A stretch of DNA of 64,000 bases from Arthrobacter sp. SPG23 (GCF_000876655.1 NZ_JYCN01000018.1:124027-188026); one strand, 5' to 3'; counted from the first letter of the stretch, positions 29,324-38,742 are shown. Numbers and translations are program-made. Notes: a model not told the origin generated them from the sequence alone.

Positions 29324-30328
29324 CTATTGGGCCAGAGGGGGATCGTTCTGCGGGGTACTGCTCTCCCCCACGATCACCGCCAGGACTCCCAGTCCCGCGT
29401 GGGCAGCCAGCACGGCCGGCAGCGAACTGATTTGCGCCGGGGGCACGTCCGGAAGCGCGGCGGCCAGCCGGTGCGCAAGCTCCGCTGCCTCACCGGGGTT
29501 GCCAAAATGGTGGACGGCCAGCCTGGCCTGGCCGGCGGGCCGCGCTGCGGCATCCGCAACGACGATTTCCTCTAGGCGCGCCACGGCCCTCGCCGCGGAC
29601 CTGACCTTCTCCAGCGGGACGATCTTCCCGTCGTCCACGGCAAGGATCGGCTTGATGGCAAACATCGTTCCCCACAGCGACGCCGCCGCCCCGATCCGGC
29701 CGCCGCGGCGCAGCTGCTCCAGGCTGGGTACATAGAAATAGACTTTGGTGCGGGCCATGCGTTCTTCGGCAAAGGCGCGCACTTCGGCTGCCGGGCGGCC
29801 GTCCGCGGCAGCTACCACGGCGCTTTGCACGCCCATTCCCAGCGCCATGCCGACGGTTTTCGAATCGACCACTTCCACCGGGATGCCTACGCGGGATGCG
29901 GCGAGCCTGGCGGAGTCGGCAGTGCCGGACAGTGCCCCGGAGATGTGCACGGAGACCACTGCCTCGAAGCCGCGGTGCAGCGCGGCGGAATACGCCTGCT
30001 CGAACTGGCCCGGGGACGGCCGCGACGTCTTGACCGGCGTTCCGCTGGCCAGCGCCACCGCGATCGTGTCCGTGATGTCGTCTTCGCCTTCGCCGTAAAT
30101 CTCCGCCCCCACCATCACCGGCATGGGCACCACCGTCAGCCGCCCGTCGGCGGCGAAGTCCCTGACCCAGTCCGCAGGCAGCGCGGCAGCAGAATCTGTC
30201 ACCACCGCGGTGCGCACGACGGCGGCAGGAACCACTGCTTCCGGCGCAGCCTCCGGCCTGGAAACCTGCCGCAGGCGGACAAGCCGTTCCTTTAGCCACG
30301 GCCATCCGGCCGGCTCCCGGTCGTTCAC
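29324..30328 (-). CDS. DegV family fatty-acid-binding protein
   Basis: A 334-residue DegV protein; the family binds long-chain fatty acids and feeds them to fatty-acid kinase in some bacteria. After about 40 residues the DegV fold opens with VVTDSAAALPADW. A TSRPSPGQF motif (about 117) provides fatty-acid contacts, and SGTADSARLAA follows. No kinase partner (FakA) is adjacent. It lies downstream of leuS in the gene order. Confidence 0.88.
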   Translation of the reverse strand: MNDREPAGWPWLKERLVRLRQVSRPEAAPEAVVPAAVVRTAVVTDSAAALPADWVRDFAADGRLTVVPMPVMVGAEIYGEGEDDITDTIAVALASGTPVKTSRPSPGQFEQAYSAALHRGFEAVVSVHISGALSGTADSARLAASRVGIPVEVVDSKTVGMALGMGVQSAVVAAADGRPAAEVRAFAEERMARTKVYFYVPSLEQLRRGGRIGAAASLWGTMFAIKPILAVDDGKIVPLEKVRSAARAVARLEEIVVADAAARPAGQARLAVHHFGNPGEAAELAHRLAAALPDVPPAQISSLPAVLAAHAGLGVLAVIVGESSTPQNDPPLAQ

Positions 30329-30362
30329 GGCGTCCCCCTGCTGCTGCGGTCAAACATCATGG

Positions 30363-30389
30363 CCGGCCGCCGGCGATACCGGCGGCCGG
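30363..30389 (-). terminator. leuS terminator hairpin
   Basis: A perfect 11-bp stem, CCGGCCGCCGG and CCGGCGGCCGG, with loop CGATA. It begins 9 nt beyond the leuS stop on the minus strand. There is no U-tract. Confidence 0.65.
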
Positions 30390-30397
30390 TGCCCCGG

Positions 30398-32923
30398 CTA
30401 GGCCGGGACGATGTTGACCAGTTTAGGGGCACGCACGATGACCGTGCGGATACCCCGCCCGTCGAGGGCGCGCTGGACGTTCTCCGACGCCAGGGCCAGT
30501 TCACGCAGCTCGTCCTCGCCGATGCCCGGGGAGACCTCCAGCCGGTCGCGGACCTTGCCCTGCACCTGGACCACGGCGGTCACAGTTTCCTGCACCAGGA
30601 GTGCTTCGTCATGCGCGGGCCAGCCGGCGTTCGCCACCGAGGCGGGATGCCCCAGCACGTTCCACATGTCCTCGGCCGTGTAGGGCGCAAAGAGGCTCAG
30701 GATGACCGCGACGGCTTCCGCCGCTTCGCGGACTGCGGGATCCGCCCCGCCTGCACCCGAGTCGATGGTCTTGCGGGTCGCGTTGACCAGCTCCATCAGT
30801 TTGGCCACCACCACGTTGAACTTGTTGCTGTCCAGCAGCGTGGCGGCGTCGGCAATGGTGCGGTGCGTGACGGAGCGCAGCGCCCGGTCGCCCTGCGCGG
30901 CGTCCGCGCCGGGCGCGCTGGTGACGTCCTGCGCCAGGCGCCAGGCCCGGGCCAGGAACTTTGCAGAGCCCGACGGCGAAACATCCGCCCAGTCGACGTC
31001 GTCCTCCGGCGGCGAGGCGAAGATCATGGTCAGGCGCACGGCGTCCACGCCGTACTTGTCCAGCTGCTCGCCGAGGTCGACGCCGTTACCCAGGGACTTG
31101 CTCATGGCTTTGCCCCCGTTAAGGACCTGGCCCTGGTTCAGCAGCGCACTGAACGGCTCGTCGGCGTCGATCATGCCGAGGTCGTGGATGACCTTGGTGA
31201 AGAATCGCGCGTACAGCAGGTGCAGGATGGCATGTTCCACGCCGCCCACGTACTGGCCGACGGGCATCCAGTCGTTGATCTTCTCGGGGTCGAACGGACC
31301 CTCGGTGTACTCCGGGGACACGAACCGCAGGAAGTACCACGACGAGTCAACGAACGTGTCCATGGTGTCGGTGTCGCGCTTGGCAGGACCCTGGCAGTTG
31401 GGGCACTCAACGTTGACCCAGGCTTCGGCGGCGGCGAGCGGCGACGTGCCCTTCGGGGACAGGTCTTCGCCGCGCAGGTCGGCCGGCAGGGTGACGGGCA
31501 GCTGATCGTCGGCAACAGGAACCTCGCCGCAGGCAGGGCAGTGGATGATCGGGATGGGCGTGCCCCAGAAGCGCTGGCGGCTGAGCAGCCAGTCACGCAG
31601 GCGGAAGTTGACGAACTTTTCGCCGGTGCCCTGCTTCTCCAGCATGTCGATTGCGGCCGGAATGGCCTCGGCCTTGGGCAGGCCGTCCAGGACGCCGGAG
31701 TTGATCAGGGTGCCTTCTCCTGCAGTCGCCGTGCCGGTCACAGCGGGGTCGTCCTCCCCCGTGTCCAGTACGGCGCGGACGGGCAGGTCGAAGGTCCTGG
31801 CAAAGTCGAGGTCGCGCTGGTCGTGGGCCGGGACCGCCATGATGGCGCCCGTTCCGTAGTCCGCCAGCACGTAGTCTGCAGCCCAGACCGGCAGCTTTTC
31901 GCCGTTCAGGGGGTTAACGGCGTACCGGCCGGTGAACACGCCGGTCTTCTCCCGCTCGGTGGACTGGCGTTCGATTTCGGAGAGTGCCTTGACCTGTTCG
32001 CGGTAGGCGTCCAGGGCAGCGGCGTGCTCGTCCGTGACCAGCTCCACTGCCAGCGGCGCATCTGCTGCCACCACGAAGAAGGTGGCACCGTACAGGGTGT
32101 CGGGGCGCGTGGTGAAGACGGTGACATCCTTGGCGGGCTTGTCGCCGGCGGCCTCGATCACGAAGTTGACGTGGGCCCCTTCGGACCGGCCGATCCAGTT
32201 CTTCTGCATGGCCAGGACGCGTTCGGGCCAGTGGCCGCGCAGTTCGTCCATGTCGTCCAGCAAGCGGTCGGCGTAGTCGGTGATCTTGAAGTACCACTGG
32301 TTCAGGGACTTCTTGGTCACCGCGGTGCCGCATCGTTCGCAGGCACCGTTGACAACCTGTTCATTGGCCAGCACCGTCTGGTCCTTGGGGCACCAGTTGA
32401 CCGGGGAATCCTTCCGGTACGCCAGGCCGCGCTCGTAGAAGCGCTTGAAGAGCCACTGGGTCCAGCGGTAGTACTCCGGGTCCGAGGTGTGCAGGCGGCG
32501 TGACCAGTCAGCCGAGATCGCGTAGCGCTTGAAGGACGCCGCCTGGGTGTCGATGTTGGCGTAGGTCCACTCGCTGGGGTGGGCATTGCGCTTGATGGCG
32601 GCGTTCTCGGCGGGCAGGCCGAAGGAGTCCCAGCCGATCGGGTGCAGGACGTCAAAGCCCTTCTGGCGCAGGTAGCGCGCGACGACGTCTCCCATGGCGA
32701 ACGCTTCGGCGTGGCCCATGTGCAGGTCGCCTGAGGGGTAGGGGAACATGTCGAGGACATAGCGGCGCTCACGCGAGCCGTCGTCGACGGGGGTGAACAC
32801 CTTGAGGTCTTCCCACACCTGCGGCCACTTGGCCTCCATCGCGGCGAAGCTGTAGGTGCCCTCCTCGGGACCTTCCGTTGCGACTGCTGCTGTTCCGGTC
32901 TCTGTCTCCGGCTGAACGCTCAC
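30398..32923 (-). CDS. leuS: Leucyl-tRNA synthetase
   Basis: Class Ia synthetase of 841 residues that charges tRNA-Leu. HMGH is at residues 68-71. The CP1 editing domain occupies about 230-430 ([15 protein letters not shown]). The second ATP motif appears as AMSKS near residue 600 instead of KMSKS, a variant I recall from actinobacterial LeuRS. Zinc-type Cys pairs CPAC/CPNC are present. A 108-nt stretch upstream leads to an attenuator and leader peptide (33010-33131), implying control by leucyl-tRNA level. Confidence 0.97.
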   Translation of the reverse strand: MSVQPETETGTAAVATEGPEEGTYSFAAMEAKWPQVWEDLKVFTPVDDGSRERRYVLDMFPYPSGDLHMGHAEAFAMGDVVARYLRQKGFDVLHPIGWDSFGLPAENAAIKRNAHPSEWTYANIDTQAASFKRYAISADWSRRLHTSDPEYYRWTQWLFKRFYERGLAYRKDSPVNWCPKDQTVLANEQVVNGACERCGTAVTKKSLNQWYFKITDYADRLLDDMDELRGHWPERVLAMQKNWIGRSEGAHVNFVIEAAGDKPAKDVTVFTTRPDTLYGATFFVVAADAPLAVELVTDEHAAALDAYREQVKALSEIERQSTEREKTGVFTGRYAVNPLNGEKLPVWAADYVLADYGTGAIMAVPAHDQRDLDFARTFDLPVRAVLDTGEDDPAVTGTATAGEGTLINSGVLDGLPKAEAIPAAIDMLEKQGTGEKFVNFRLRDWLLSRQRFWGTPIPIIHCPACGEVPVADDQLPVTLPADLRGEDLSPKGTSPLAAAEAWVNVECPNCQGPAKRDTDTMDTFVDSSWYFLRFVSPEYTEGPFDPEKINDWMPVGQYVGGVEHAILHLLYARFFTKVIHDLGMIDADEPFSALLNQGQVLNGGKAMSKSLGNGVDLGEQLDKYGVDAVRLTMIFASPPEDDVDWADVSPSGSAKFLARAWRLAQDVTSAPGADAAQGDRALRSVTHRTIADAATLLDSNKFNVVVAKLMELVNATRKTIDSGAGGADPAVREAAEAVAVILSLFAPYTAEDMWNVLGHPASVANAGWPAHDEALLVQETVTAVVQVQGKVRDRLEVSPGIGEDELRELALASENVQRALDGRGIRTVIVRAPKLVNIVPA

Positions 32924-33009
32924 TGCTGCCCTCTTCTGTTCTGTACCGCTTTTCGTACGGCCGGGCTTTCTGTTTCAGCCCCGGCCCCTGATCCCCTGCT
33001 GCCGGCCCC

Positions 33010-33017
33010 GAGGGGCT
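33010..33017 (-). promoter_or_regulatory. Third arm of the leuS attenuator
   Basis: On the minus strand AGCCCCTC here is an exact copy of the terminator 5' arm (33045-33052). It can pair with the terminator 3' arm GAGGGGCT (33031-33038), giving an alternative 8-bp helix that excludes the terminator stem. Such a repeated arm suggests a switch, though it is transcribed only after the terminator. Confidence 0.5.
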
Positions 33018-33026
33018 CCAGACACA

Positions 33027-33052
33027 CAAAAGCCCCTCGACATGGAGGGGCT
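33027..33052 (-). terminator. Attenuator terminator in the leuS leader
   Basis: Read on the minus strand, AGCCCCTC (33052 to 33045), a 6-nt loop, and GAGGGGCT (33038 to 33031) form a perfect 8-bp stem followed by TTTGT. It lies inside the leuS leader, about 40 nt after the leader-peptide stop and about 107 nt before the leuS ATG. This is the position expected for a transcription attenuator rather than for the end of an upstream gene, because glpK already has its own hairpin. Confidence 0.7.
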
Positions 33053-33093
33053 GCCGCGCGGTAATCCGAGATGGTTCCGGGATACCGGGCGGC
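33053..33093 (-). promoter_or_regulatory. Helix directly after the leuS leader Leu codons
   Basis: GCCGCCCGG (33093 to 33085) can pair with CCGCGCGGC (33061 to 33053) with one mismatch, leaving a 23-nt loop. The 5' arm begins five bases after the last Leu codon, as in the leuA leader. The 3' arm ends next to the attenuator stem, so the two could stack. Hand pairing only. Confidence 0.5.
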
Positions 33094-33119
33094 TAGCTAA
33101 GCAGAAGGATCGCACGCAT
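33093..33119 (-). CDS. leuS leader peptide with three consecutive Leu codons
   Basis: An 8-residue ORF, MRAILLLS, from ATG 33119 to TAG 33093-33095. Codons 5-7 are CTT CTG CTT, preceded by an Ile codon. It begins exactly at the predicted transcript start, so it would be translated as a leaderless message. Its similarity to the leuA leader (Met-Arg-Ala, Leu run, then AGC) supports a shared role in sensing charged tRNA-Leu. Confidence 0.65.
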   Translation of the reverse strand: MRAILLLS

Positions 33120-33125
33120 AGAACT

Positions 33126-33131
33126 ACTTTA
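33126..33131 (-). promoter_or_regulatory. -10 box of the leuS leader (TAAAGT)
   Basis: TAAAGT on the minus strand lies at -12 to -7 if +1 is the A of the leader ATG at 33119. A weak TTTAGG stands 17 bp upstream as a -35. The spacing fits a leaderless leader peptide. Confidence 0.55.
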
Positions 33132-33202
33132 GCGCACCTCCACCATCACCTAAACGTAAGTCGCCACGAGCGGCTGAATAGACGGGCTCGGACATGCCGA
33201 GC

Positions 33203-33262
33203 TGTCAAGGGGGCCCGGGAGCGGCTTCGGGCGTCCGCGAAGCGGGCGGGGCCCCCTTGACA
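33203..33262 (-). terminator. 60-bp inverted repeat after glpK
   Basis: TGTCAAGGGGGCCC (33203-33216) and GGGCCCCCTTGACA (33249-33262) form a perfect 14-bp outer stem. The 32-nt interior contains an inner GCTTCG/CGAAGC stem. It starts 24 nt after the glpK stop and is its likely terminator, though it lacks a U-tract and is much longer than the other hairpins here. Confidence 0.65.
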
Positions 33263-33285
33263 GCGAAGGCATAGGCTCGCCGGGT

Positions 33286-34800
33286 CTACTTCACGTCCTC
33301 GTCGACCCAGTCCATGGACTTCGTCACTGCCTTCTTCCAGAGGCGCATCTGGCGGTCCCGCTCGGCGTCGTCCATCTGCGGTTCCCAGCGCTTGTCCTCG
33401 GACCAGTTGGCCGAGCACTCCCCGAGGTCCTTCCAAAAGCCGACGGCCAGGCCGGCAGCGTAGGCGGCACCGAGCGCCGTGGTTTCCACGACCTTCGGCC
33501 GGATCACCGGAACGCCCAGGATGTCCGCCTGGAACTGCATGAGGGCGTCGTTGGCAACCATGCCGCCGTCGACCTTCAACTCCGTCAGCGGAACACCGGA
33601 GTCGGCGTTGACGGCGTCGAGCACCTCACGCGTCTGGAAGGCGGTGGCCTCCAGCGCCGCACGGGCGATGTGGTTCTTGTTCACGAAACGCGTCAGGCCA
33701 ACGATGGCACCGCGGGCATCCGACCGCCAGTACGGTGCAAACAGGCCGGAGAACGCCGGGACGATGTAGACGCCGCCGTTGTCCTTGACCGAGGCGGCGA
33801 GAGTCTCCACTTCGGGGGCGCTGCTGATCATGCCGAGGTTGTCCCGCAGCCACTGGATCAGGGAGCCGGTGACGGCGATGGAGCCTTCCAGGGCGTAGTG
33901 CGGTGCAGCGTCCCCCAGCTTGTAACCAACCGTGGTCAGCAGGCCGTTCTTGGAGTGGACGATTTCCTCGCCGGTGTTGAAGATCAGGAAGCAGCCTGTG
34001 CCGTAGGTGTTCTTGGCTTCGCCGGCATCAAACGCCGCCTGGCCGAACGTGGCTGCCTGCTGGTCGCCGAGGATGCCGGCAACCGGCACTTCCCGGAGCA
34101 ACTGTGAGGTGTGCACGGTGCCGTACACCTCGGAGGAGGACTTGATGGCGGGCATCATGGAGGCGGGAACGCCGAATGCGTCCAGGATCTCCTGGTCCCA
34201 GGACAGCGTGTCGAGGTCCATGAACATGGTCCGGGAGGCGTTGGTGACGTCCGTGACGTGCACGCCGCCGTCCACTCCGCCGGTGAGGTTCCACAGCACC
34301 CAGCAGTCCGTGTTGCCAAAGACCAGGTCGCCGGCTTCGGCCTTGGCGCGGGCGCCTTCCACGTTGTCCAGGATCCACTTGATCTTGGTGCCGGAGAAGT
34401 ACGTGGCCAGCGGCAGGCCCACCTGCTGCTTGAAACGCTCCGGTCCGCCGTCCTTGGCCAGTTCATCCACGATGTCCTGGGTCCGGGTGTCCTGCCAGAC
34501 GATGGCGTTGTAGATCGCCTTGCCCGTTGTCTTGTCCCAGACAACGGCCGTTTCGCGCTGGTTGGTGATGCCGACCGCGGCGATGTCGTGCCGGGTCAGG
34601 TTCGCCTTGGACAGTGCGGAGGCAATGACCTCGCGGGTGTTGTTCCAGATTTCGGCGGGGTCGTGCTCCACCCAGCCGGCCTGCGGAAAGATCTGCTCGT
34701 GTTCCATTTGGCCGGAGGAGACGATGCTGCCGCTGTGGTCGAAGACGATGGCGCGGGTGCTGGTGGTGCCCTGGTCGATGGCGATTACGTACTGGTTCAT
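33286..34800 (-). CDS. glpK: Glycerol kinase
   Basis: A FGGY-family kinase of 504 residues that phosphorylates glycerol to glycerol 3-phosphate. The N-terminal phosphate motif DQGTTSTRA is at 9-17. [12 protein letters not shown], the substrate motif TWNLTGG-like WNLTGG, and the C-terminal [15 protein letters not shown]-site block are visible. An AGGA lies about 7 nt before the ATG. It is the last gene of glpD-glpF-glpK. Confidence 0.96.
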   Translation of the reverse strand: MNQYVIAIDQGTTSTRAIVFDHSGSIVSSGQMEHEQIFPQAGWVEHDPAEIWNNTREVIASALSKANLTRHDIAAVGITNQRETAVVWDKTTGKAIYNAIVWQDTRTQDIVDELAKDGGPERFKQQVGLPLATYFSGTKIKWILDNVEGARAKAEAGDLVFGNTDCWVLWNLTGGVDGGVHVTDVTNASRTMFMDLDTLSWDQEILDAFGVPASMMPAIKSSSEVYGTVHTSQLLREVPVAGILGDQQAATFGQAAFDAGEAKNTYGTGCFLIFNTGEEIVHSKNGLLTTVGYKLGDAAPHYALEGSIAVTGSLIQWLRDNLGMISSAPEVETLAASVKDNGGVYIVPAFSGLFAPYWRSDARGAIVGLTRFVNKNHIARAALEATAFQTREVLDAVNADSGVPLTELKVDGGMVANDALMQFQADILGVPVIRPKVVETTALGAAYAAGLAVGFWKDLGECSANWSEDKRWEPQMDDAERDRQMRLWKKAVTKSMDWVDEDVK

Positions 34801-34858
34801 GTTGACGTCCTTGTCTGTTGTCTGAAGGGCTTGACGGGGGTGTTGAAACGCGGGGGGA

Positions 34859-35608
34859 TCAGGAAGCTGCCGAGGCGATGATGGGCACGATTGCTGCGAC
34901 AGCGCCGGCCAGGGTTCCGCCTACCAGCGGCCCGACAACCGGGATCCAGGAGTAGCTCCAGTCGCTGGAACCCTTGCCCTTGATGGGGAGCAGAGCGTGC
35001 GCAATGCGGGGACCAAGGTCACGGGCGGGGTTGATGGCGTAGCCGGTGGGACCGCCGAGGGATACGCCGATGCCAACAACCAGAAGGGCCACTGCGAGCG
35101 GGCCGAGGCCCGAGGGGGTGCCGCCGAACGTCAGGATGACGAAGACGAGCACGAACGTGCCGATGATCTCCGTGATCAGGTTCCAGGGGGTGGAGCGGAT
35201 GGCAGGGCCGGTGGAGAACACGGCGAGCTTGCTGGCGGGTTCCGGTTCGGCGTCAAAGTGCTGCTTGTGAGCCAGCCACATGACCACAGCGCCCAGGAAC
35301 GCGCCCAGGAGTTCTCCGCCGAAGTAGGTCAGTGTGGATGCGAAGTCGACGCTGACGCCGGGAGCATATTCCGCCTTGCCGTTGACCAGCAGGCCAAGGG
35401 TCACGGCCGGGTTCAGGTGCGCGCCGGACCTGGCGGCAACATAGACGCCGGCGAAGACTGCGATGCCCCACCCCCATGTGACCATTAGGAATCCGCCGTT
35501 GTTGCCCTTGGTGCCTTTGAGCGCGACGTTTGCCACAACGCCGCAACCCAGCAGGGTCAGCATTGCGGTTCCGAATACTTCGGAAAGGAAAACAATTCCA
35601 AGAGACAT
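34859..35608 (-). CDS. glpF: Glycerol uptake facilitator (aquaglyceroporin)
   Basis: A MIP-family channel of 249 residues with six membrane helices. Both pore motifs are present: LNPAVTLG (near residue 67) and [10 protein letters not shown] (near 193). The Asp after the second NPA is the mark of glycerol channels rather than water channels. GAGGAG lies 7 nt before the ATG. It is placed between glpD and glpK. Confidence 0.95.
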   Translation of the reverse strand: MSLGIVFLSEVFGTAMLTLLGCGVVANVALKGTKGNNGGFLMVTWGWGIAVFAGVYVAARSGAHLNPAVTLGLLVNGKAEYAPGVSVDFASTLTYFGGELLGAFLGAVVMWLAHKQHFDAEPEPASKLAVFSTGPAIRSTPWNLITEIIGTFVLVFVILTFGGTPSGLGPLAVALLVVGIGVSLGGPTGYAINPARDLGPRIAHALLPIKGKGSSDWSYSWIPVVGPLVGGTLAGAVAAIVPIIASAAS

Positions 35609-35661
35609 CTTTGACTCCTCTATTTTCTGTTGTCAGCCCTTCGCGATTTGAAGGGCTGTTG

Positions 35662-35689
35662 GGCCGGCAACGCTGTTGCGTTGCCGGCC
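35662..35689 (-). terminator. Hairpin between glpD and glpF (distal)
   Basis: A perfect 12-bp stem, GGCCGGCAACGC and GCGTTGCCGGCC, with loop TGTT, upstream of glpF. It may terminate or stabilise the glpD transcript. With the neighbouring hairpin it suggests glpFK can be expressed differently from glpD. Confidence 0.6.
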
Positions 35690-35730
35690 GGCTACTGCGC
35701 CGGCTGCTCCTCCAGCGGAACCGCGCAGTC

Positions 35731-35765
35731 CTTGCGCCCGGGCAATTCCTCCCCGGGCACGCAAG
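35731..35765 (-). terminator. Hairpin directly after glpD
   Basis: CTTGCGCCCGGG (35731-35742) pairs with CCCGGGCACGCAAG (35752-35765) with a 2-nt bulge. It begins 4 nt after the glpD stop on the minus strand. There is no U-tract. Confidence 0.55.
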
Positions 35766-35769
35766 ATTT

Positions 35770-37587
35770 CTAAGCGACCAGGCTGTGGACCTGGACGCCG
35801 TGGAAGCGTTCAAGCACCTCCTGGGCATAGTGAATTTCGGCTGACCTGGCTGCGGCGTCCCAGCCCAGCGGAGCAGCGAGGACCTCCGCCACCTCGTTGA
35901 GCAGTTCACCCGTGACCAGCCCGCGGAAGGCCAGGGAGGTGCGCCGGATCAGTACGTCGACGAGGTGTCCCACCTGCTCGTTCCGGGCCATGAACTCCAG
36001 TTCGCGGACACTGAGTTCACGGGTGGAGTGCAGGAGCCGGTCCGGGCCGGCGTCGAGGTACCGGAGAACTTCTTCGGCGCGGGTACCGTAGCGTGTCAGC
36101 AGTCCGGAGATCCGGTCAGCGTCGCGGCCGGCGGACATGTGGGCCTTGATCCACTGCTGGACTCCGGCCTGGCTGTCGGGGAACCCGGCGCCGCCGCCAA
36201 TGGCGAGTTTCGCCGTCGAGACTTTCCGCTCCAGGCCCAGTTCTTTGAGCACGTCGTTTGTGAGGTGCTCGGCCAGCGCCCGGAACGTGGTCCATTTGCC
36301 GCCCACCAGGCTGAGTACGACGGCGCCGCCGGCTGTCGTTGCCTGTCCGCTGGACACCGTTTCCTGCCCGCCGGCCCGGCGTTCGATGCGGTAGTCGCGG
36401 CTGACGAAGCCGGGCTGGGTGGCGTCGTGCTTCGGCAGCGGCCGAACACCGGCGAAGGTGTAGACGATCTGGTCCCTGTGCACTGTGACATCCGGGAAGA
36501 CGTGGCCGATCAGGTCGAAGAAGTAGTCGATCTCGGTGTCGGTGCAGACGGCGTCCTCTGCCATGTCCGCGTCCACATCGGTGGTGCCCACAAGGACGCG
36601 GTCGCCCATCGGGTAGATGAGCACGATCCTGCCGTCAGTGTGTTCGAAGAAGATTTCGCGGCCGTTGCAGGCGTCAAGCAGCTCGGGGTGGTCCAGCACG
36701 ATGTGCGAGCCCTTGGTGCCGCCCATGAAGGTGGATGCGGCGCCCATGGCCTCGTTGGTCAGGTCCACCCACGCACCCGTGGTGTTGACGATGACGTCAG
36801 CCGTGAAGTCGAAGACCTCGCCGGTGAGCTCATCGCGCAGCTGGACTGTGCTGCCGCCGGTGGAACCGGCGGACGTGCCGGCAGTTCCGCCCATGGCGAC
36901 GAGTGAGAGGTAATTGCTGGCCCGCGCGTCGCTCTGGCCGCTGGCGCCGGCTTTCTCTCCGTCCTGGAGCACGTCCAGGGTGAGGCGTTCCGGGTTGTGG
37001 ACCGAGGCGTCGAAGTACGTCGCCGCATATTTGATGCCGGGGTGCAGCCGCGGCAGCTCTGCCAAGGCGCGTTTGCGGCCGCGGAACTGGTGGCGCGGAA
37101 CTGTGCCGCCGTCGCGTGAGAAGAAGTCGTACATGCTCAGGCCAAGCTTGATGAGGAAGGCTCCGCGTTCCTTCGGCTTGCCCTGCTGCTTGTGGGTGAG
37201 GAACCGCAGCGGCGCCGACAGCACGCCGGAGAAGGTGCTGAAGATGGGGATGGTGGTCTGGAGCGGTTTGACGTAGTGGGGAGCGATGCGCAGGAGCCTG
37301 TTGCGTTCGACGACGGACTCCTGGACCAGCCGGAACTCACCGTTTTCCAGGTAGCGGATTCCGCCGTGGATCATGTGCGACGACGCACCGCTGGCCCCCT
37401 GGCAGTAATCCCCCCGTTCAACGAGTGCAACGTCCACACCCTGCAGGGCCAGGTCGCGGAACGTGCCGACTCCGTTGATCCCGCCGCCGATGATCAGGAC
37501 TTGTGCGCGGGGCCGCTTTCGCAGGCTCTGCACTGATGACCGCTGGTGGCTGGACGCCTGATGGCCGGATGAATCGTTGGTTCCCAA
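35770..37587 (-). CDS. glpD: Glycerol-3-phosphate dehydrogenase (FAD, respiratory)
   Basis: A flavoprotein of 605 residues that oxidises glycerol 3-phosphate to dihydroxyacetone phosphate and passes electrons to quinone. The FAD Rossmann motif IIGGGINGVG starts near residue 31. The GASGASSHMIHGGIRYL block follows near 68. A C-terminal DAO_C helical domain ends the protein, and a 25-residue Ser/His/Gln-rich N-terminus precedes the FAD domain. It heads the glp operon and diverges from a SorC-type regulator. Confidence 0.96.
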   Translation of the reverse strand: MGTNDSSGHQASSHQRSSVQSLRKRPRAQVLIIGGGINGVGTFRDLALQGVDVALVERGDYCQGASGASSHMIHGGIRYLENGEFRLVQESVVERNRLLRIAPHYVKPLQTTIPIFSTFSGVLSAPLRFLTHKQQGKPKERGAFLIKLGLSMYDFFSRDGGTVPRHQFRGRKRALAELPRLHPGIKYAATYFDASVHNPERLTLDVLQDGEKAGASGQSDARASNYLSLVAMGGTAGTSAGSTGGSTVQLRDELTGEVFDFTADVIVNTTGAWVDLTNEAMGAASTFMGGTKGSHIVLDHPELLDACNGREIFFEHTDGRIVLIYPMGDRVLVGTTDVDADMAEDAVCTDTEIDYFFDLIGHVFPDVTVHRDQIVYTFAGVRPLPKHDATQPGFVSRDYRIERRAGGQETVSSGQATTAGGAVVLSLVGGKWTTFRALAEHLTNDVLKELGLERKVSTAKLAIGGGAGFPDSQAGVQQWIKAHMSAGRDADRISGLLTRYGTRAEEVLRYLDAGPDRLLHSTRELSVRELEFMARNEQVGHLVDVLIRRTSLAFRGLVTGELLNEVAEVLAAPLGWDAAARSAEIHYAQEVLERFHGVQVHSLVA

Positions 37588-37648
37588 ATCTGCTCCTTTG
37601 GGTTTGGTCCTGTGCGGCGCGCCTCACAGCGCGGCGCCGTTCATCACT

Positions 37649-37678
37649 ATTGTTTGGAGTAATGGAAAATGGAGTCAA
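37649..37678 (-). promoter_or_regulatory. glpD promoter (TTGACT-18-AACAAT)
   Basis: On the minus strand TTGACT (37678 to 37673) and AACAAT (37654 to 37649) are separated by 18 bp, giving a start about 55 nt before glpD. The spacer holds GGAGT repeats (plus strand, GGAGTAATGGAAAATGGAGT) that could serve as operator half-sites for the divergent regulator. The operator role is inference. Confidence 0.5.
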
Positions 37679-37711
37679 GCACTATGCACAAACGTGCAGA
37701 ACGGAAGCCGA

Positions 37712-38674
37712 ATGCCGCGCTCACGCCACTCAGAAGCCCTCAGGGCTGCACAACTGTATTACCTTCAGGACCTCACGATGGACGCCATAGCCAGGGAGCT
37801 CCGGACCTCCAGATCCACGGTTTCCCGCCTTCTTTCGGCTGCCCGGGAGACCGGCTTGGTGCAGATCCAGATCCGCAATCCGCTCGACACCGGACCGGAA
37901 CTGGAAAACATGATCCGCGCCCAATACCGGGTGGATGTCCACGTCGTTCCGGTGGTGGACACACTGAATGAGGCGGAAACCCTTGACAGGGTGGCCATGC
38001 AGGCTGCAAGGACAATCGGGCCGCTGGTTGACTCCAACGCGATCATCGGTGTCGCCTGGGGATCCACGCTCAGTGCCGTCAGCCGCCACCTCACCCGCAA
38101 GATCACCCACGACAGCGTCATCGTCCAGCTCAACGGCGCCGGCAACATGCAGACCACCGGCATCACCTACGCGAGCGACATCATGCGCAGGTTTGGCAGC
38201 GCCTACGGTGCGCGCGTTGAACAGTTTCCCGTTCCGGCCTTCTTTGACCACGCCGCCACCAAAACCGCCATGTGGAATGAACGCAGCGTCCAGCGCATCC
38301 TTGAATTGCAGTCACGCATGAGCATTGCCATTTTCGGCGTGGGCTCGGTGGACGCCGACTACCCGAGCCACGTCTACGCCGGCGGATACCTGGACGAGAG
38401 CGACCTCAACATCCTGGCCAACTCGGACGTGGTGGGTGACGTGGCCACGGTGTTTTTCCGCGGGGACGGATCCTCTGATGGCATCACGCTCAACGAACGG
38501 TCCACCGGGCCTGCGCTGGCGCAGCTGCGGCAGGTCAGGCGGCGGATCTGCGTTGTCTCCGGGGCCTCGAAGATCAATGGACTGCGCGGCGCGCTCGCGG
38601 CAGGCCTGGCCACCGACCTGATCCTCGATGAAGCTACCGCCCGGCGCCTGGTCAGTTTTGACGGGCTCTCTTGA
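37712..38674 (+). CDS. SorC/DeoR-type sugar-binding transcriptional regulator (probable glp regulator)
   Basis: A 320-residue regulator with an N-terminal helix-turn-helix (about 18-40; DAIARELRTSRSTVSRLL) and a SorC C-terminal effector domain with phospho-sugar contacts (about 60-315; GVAWGSTLSAV and GVGSVDADYP). I start it at ATG 37712, where the family N-terminus begins; an in-frame GTG at 37694 is possible. Divergence from glpD across 124 bp suggests it controls the glp operon in response to glycerol 3-phosphate or a related phosphate. The effector is not shown by sequence. Confidence 0.85.
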   Translation: MPRSRHSEALRAAQLYYLQDLTMDAIARELRTSRSTVSRLLSAARETGLVQIQIRNPLDTGPELENMIRAQYRVDVHVVPVVDTLNEAETLDRVAMQAARTIGPLVDSNAIIGVAWGSTLSAVSRHLTRKITHDSVIVQLNGAGNMQTTGITYASDIMRRFGSAYGARVEQFPVPAFFDHAATKTAMWNERSVQRILELQSRMSIAIFGVGSVDADYPSHVYAGGYLDESDLNILANSDVVGDVATVFFRGDGSSDGITLNERSTGPALAQLRQVRRRICVVSGASKINGLRGALAAGLATDLILDEATARRLVSFDGLS

Positions 38675-38729
38675 AGCCTGCCGCCAGCCTCGCCCGGCCT
38701 GTCCCCGGGAGCGGACGGCGCCGAGTCGG

Positions 38730-38735
38730 TAGAGT
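38730..38735 (+). promoter_or_regulatory. -10 box for a leaderless transcript (TAGAGT)
   Basis: TAGAGT ends 7 nt before the ATG at 38743, placing the start of transcription at or one base from the start codon. No ribosome site precedes the ATG. Inference from spacing. Confidence 0.45.
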
Positions 38736-38742
38736 CAGTCCT

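Noticed and set aside
30359-32503. A 714-codon plus-strand frame opposite leuS
   Set aside because: It mirrors leuS codons and contains only Val/Gly/Asp/Arg-rich sequence typical of antisense frames.
33053-33131. T-box riboswitch before leuS
   Set aside because: A TTACCGCG stretch recalls part of the T-box, but the required GGTGGNACCGCG core and a Stem I are missing. Only about 90 nt separate the start from the terminator, too short for a T-box.
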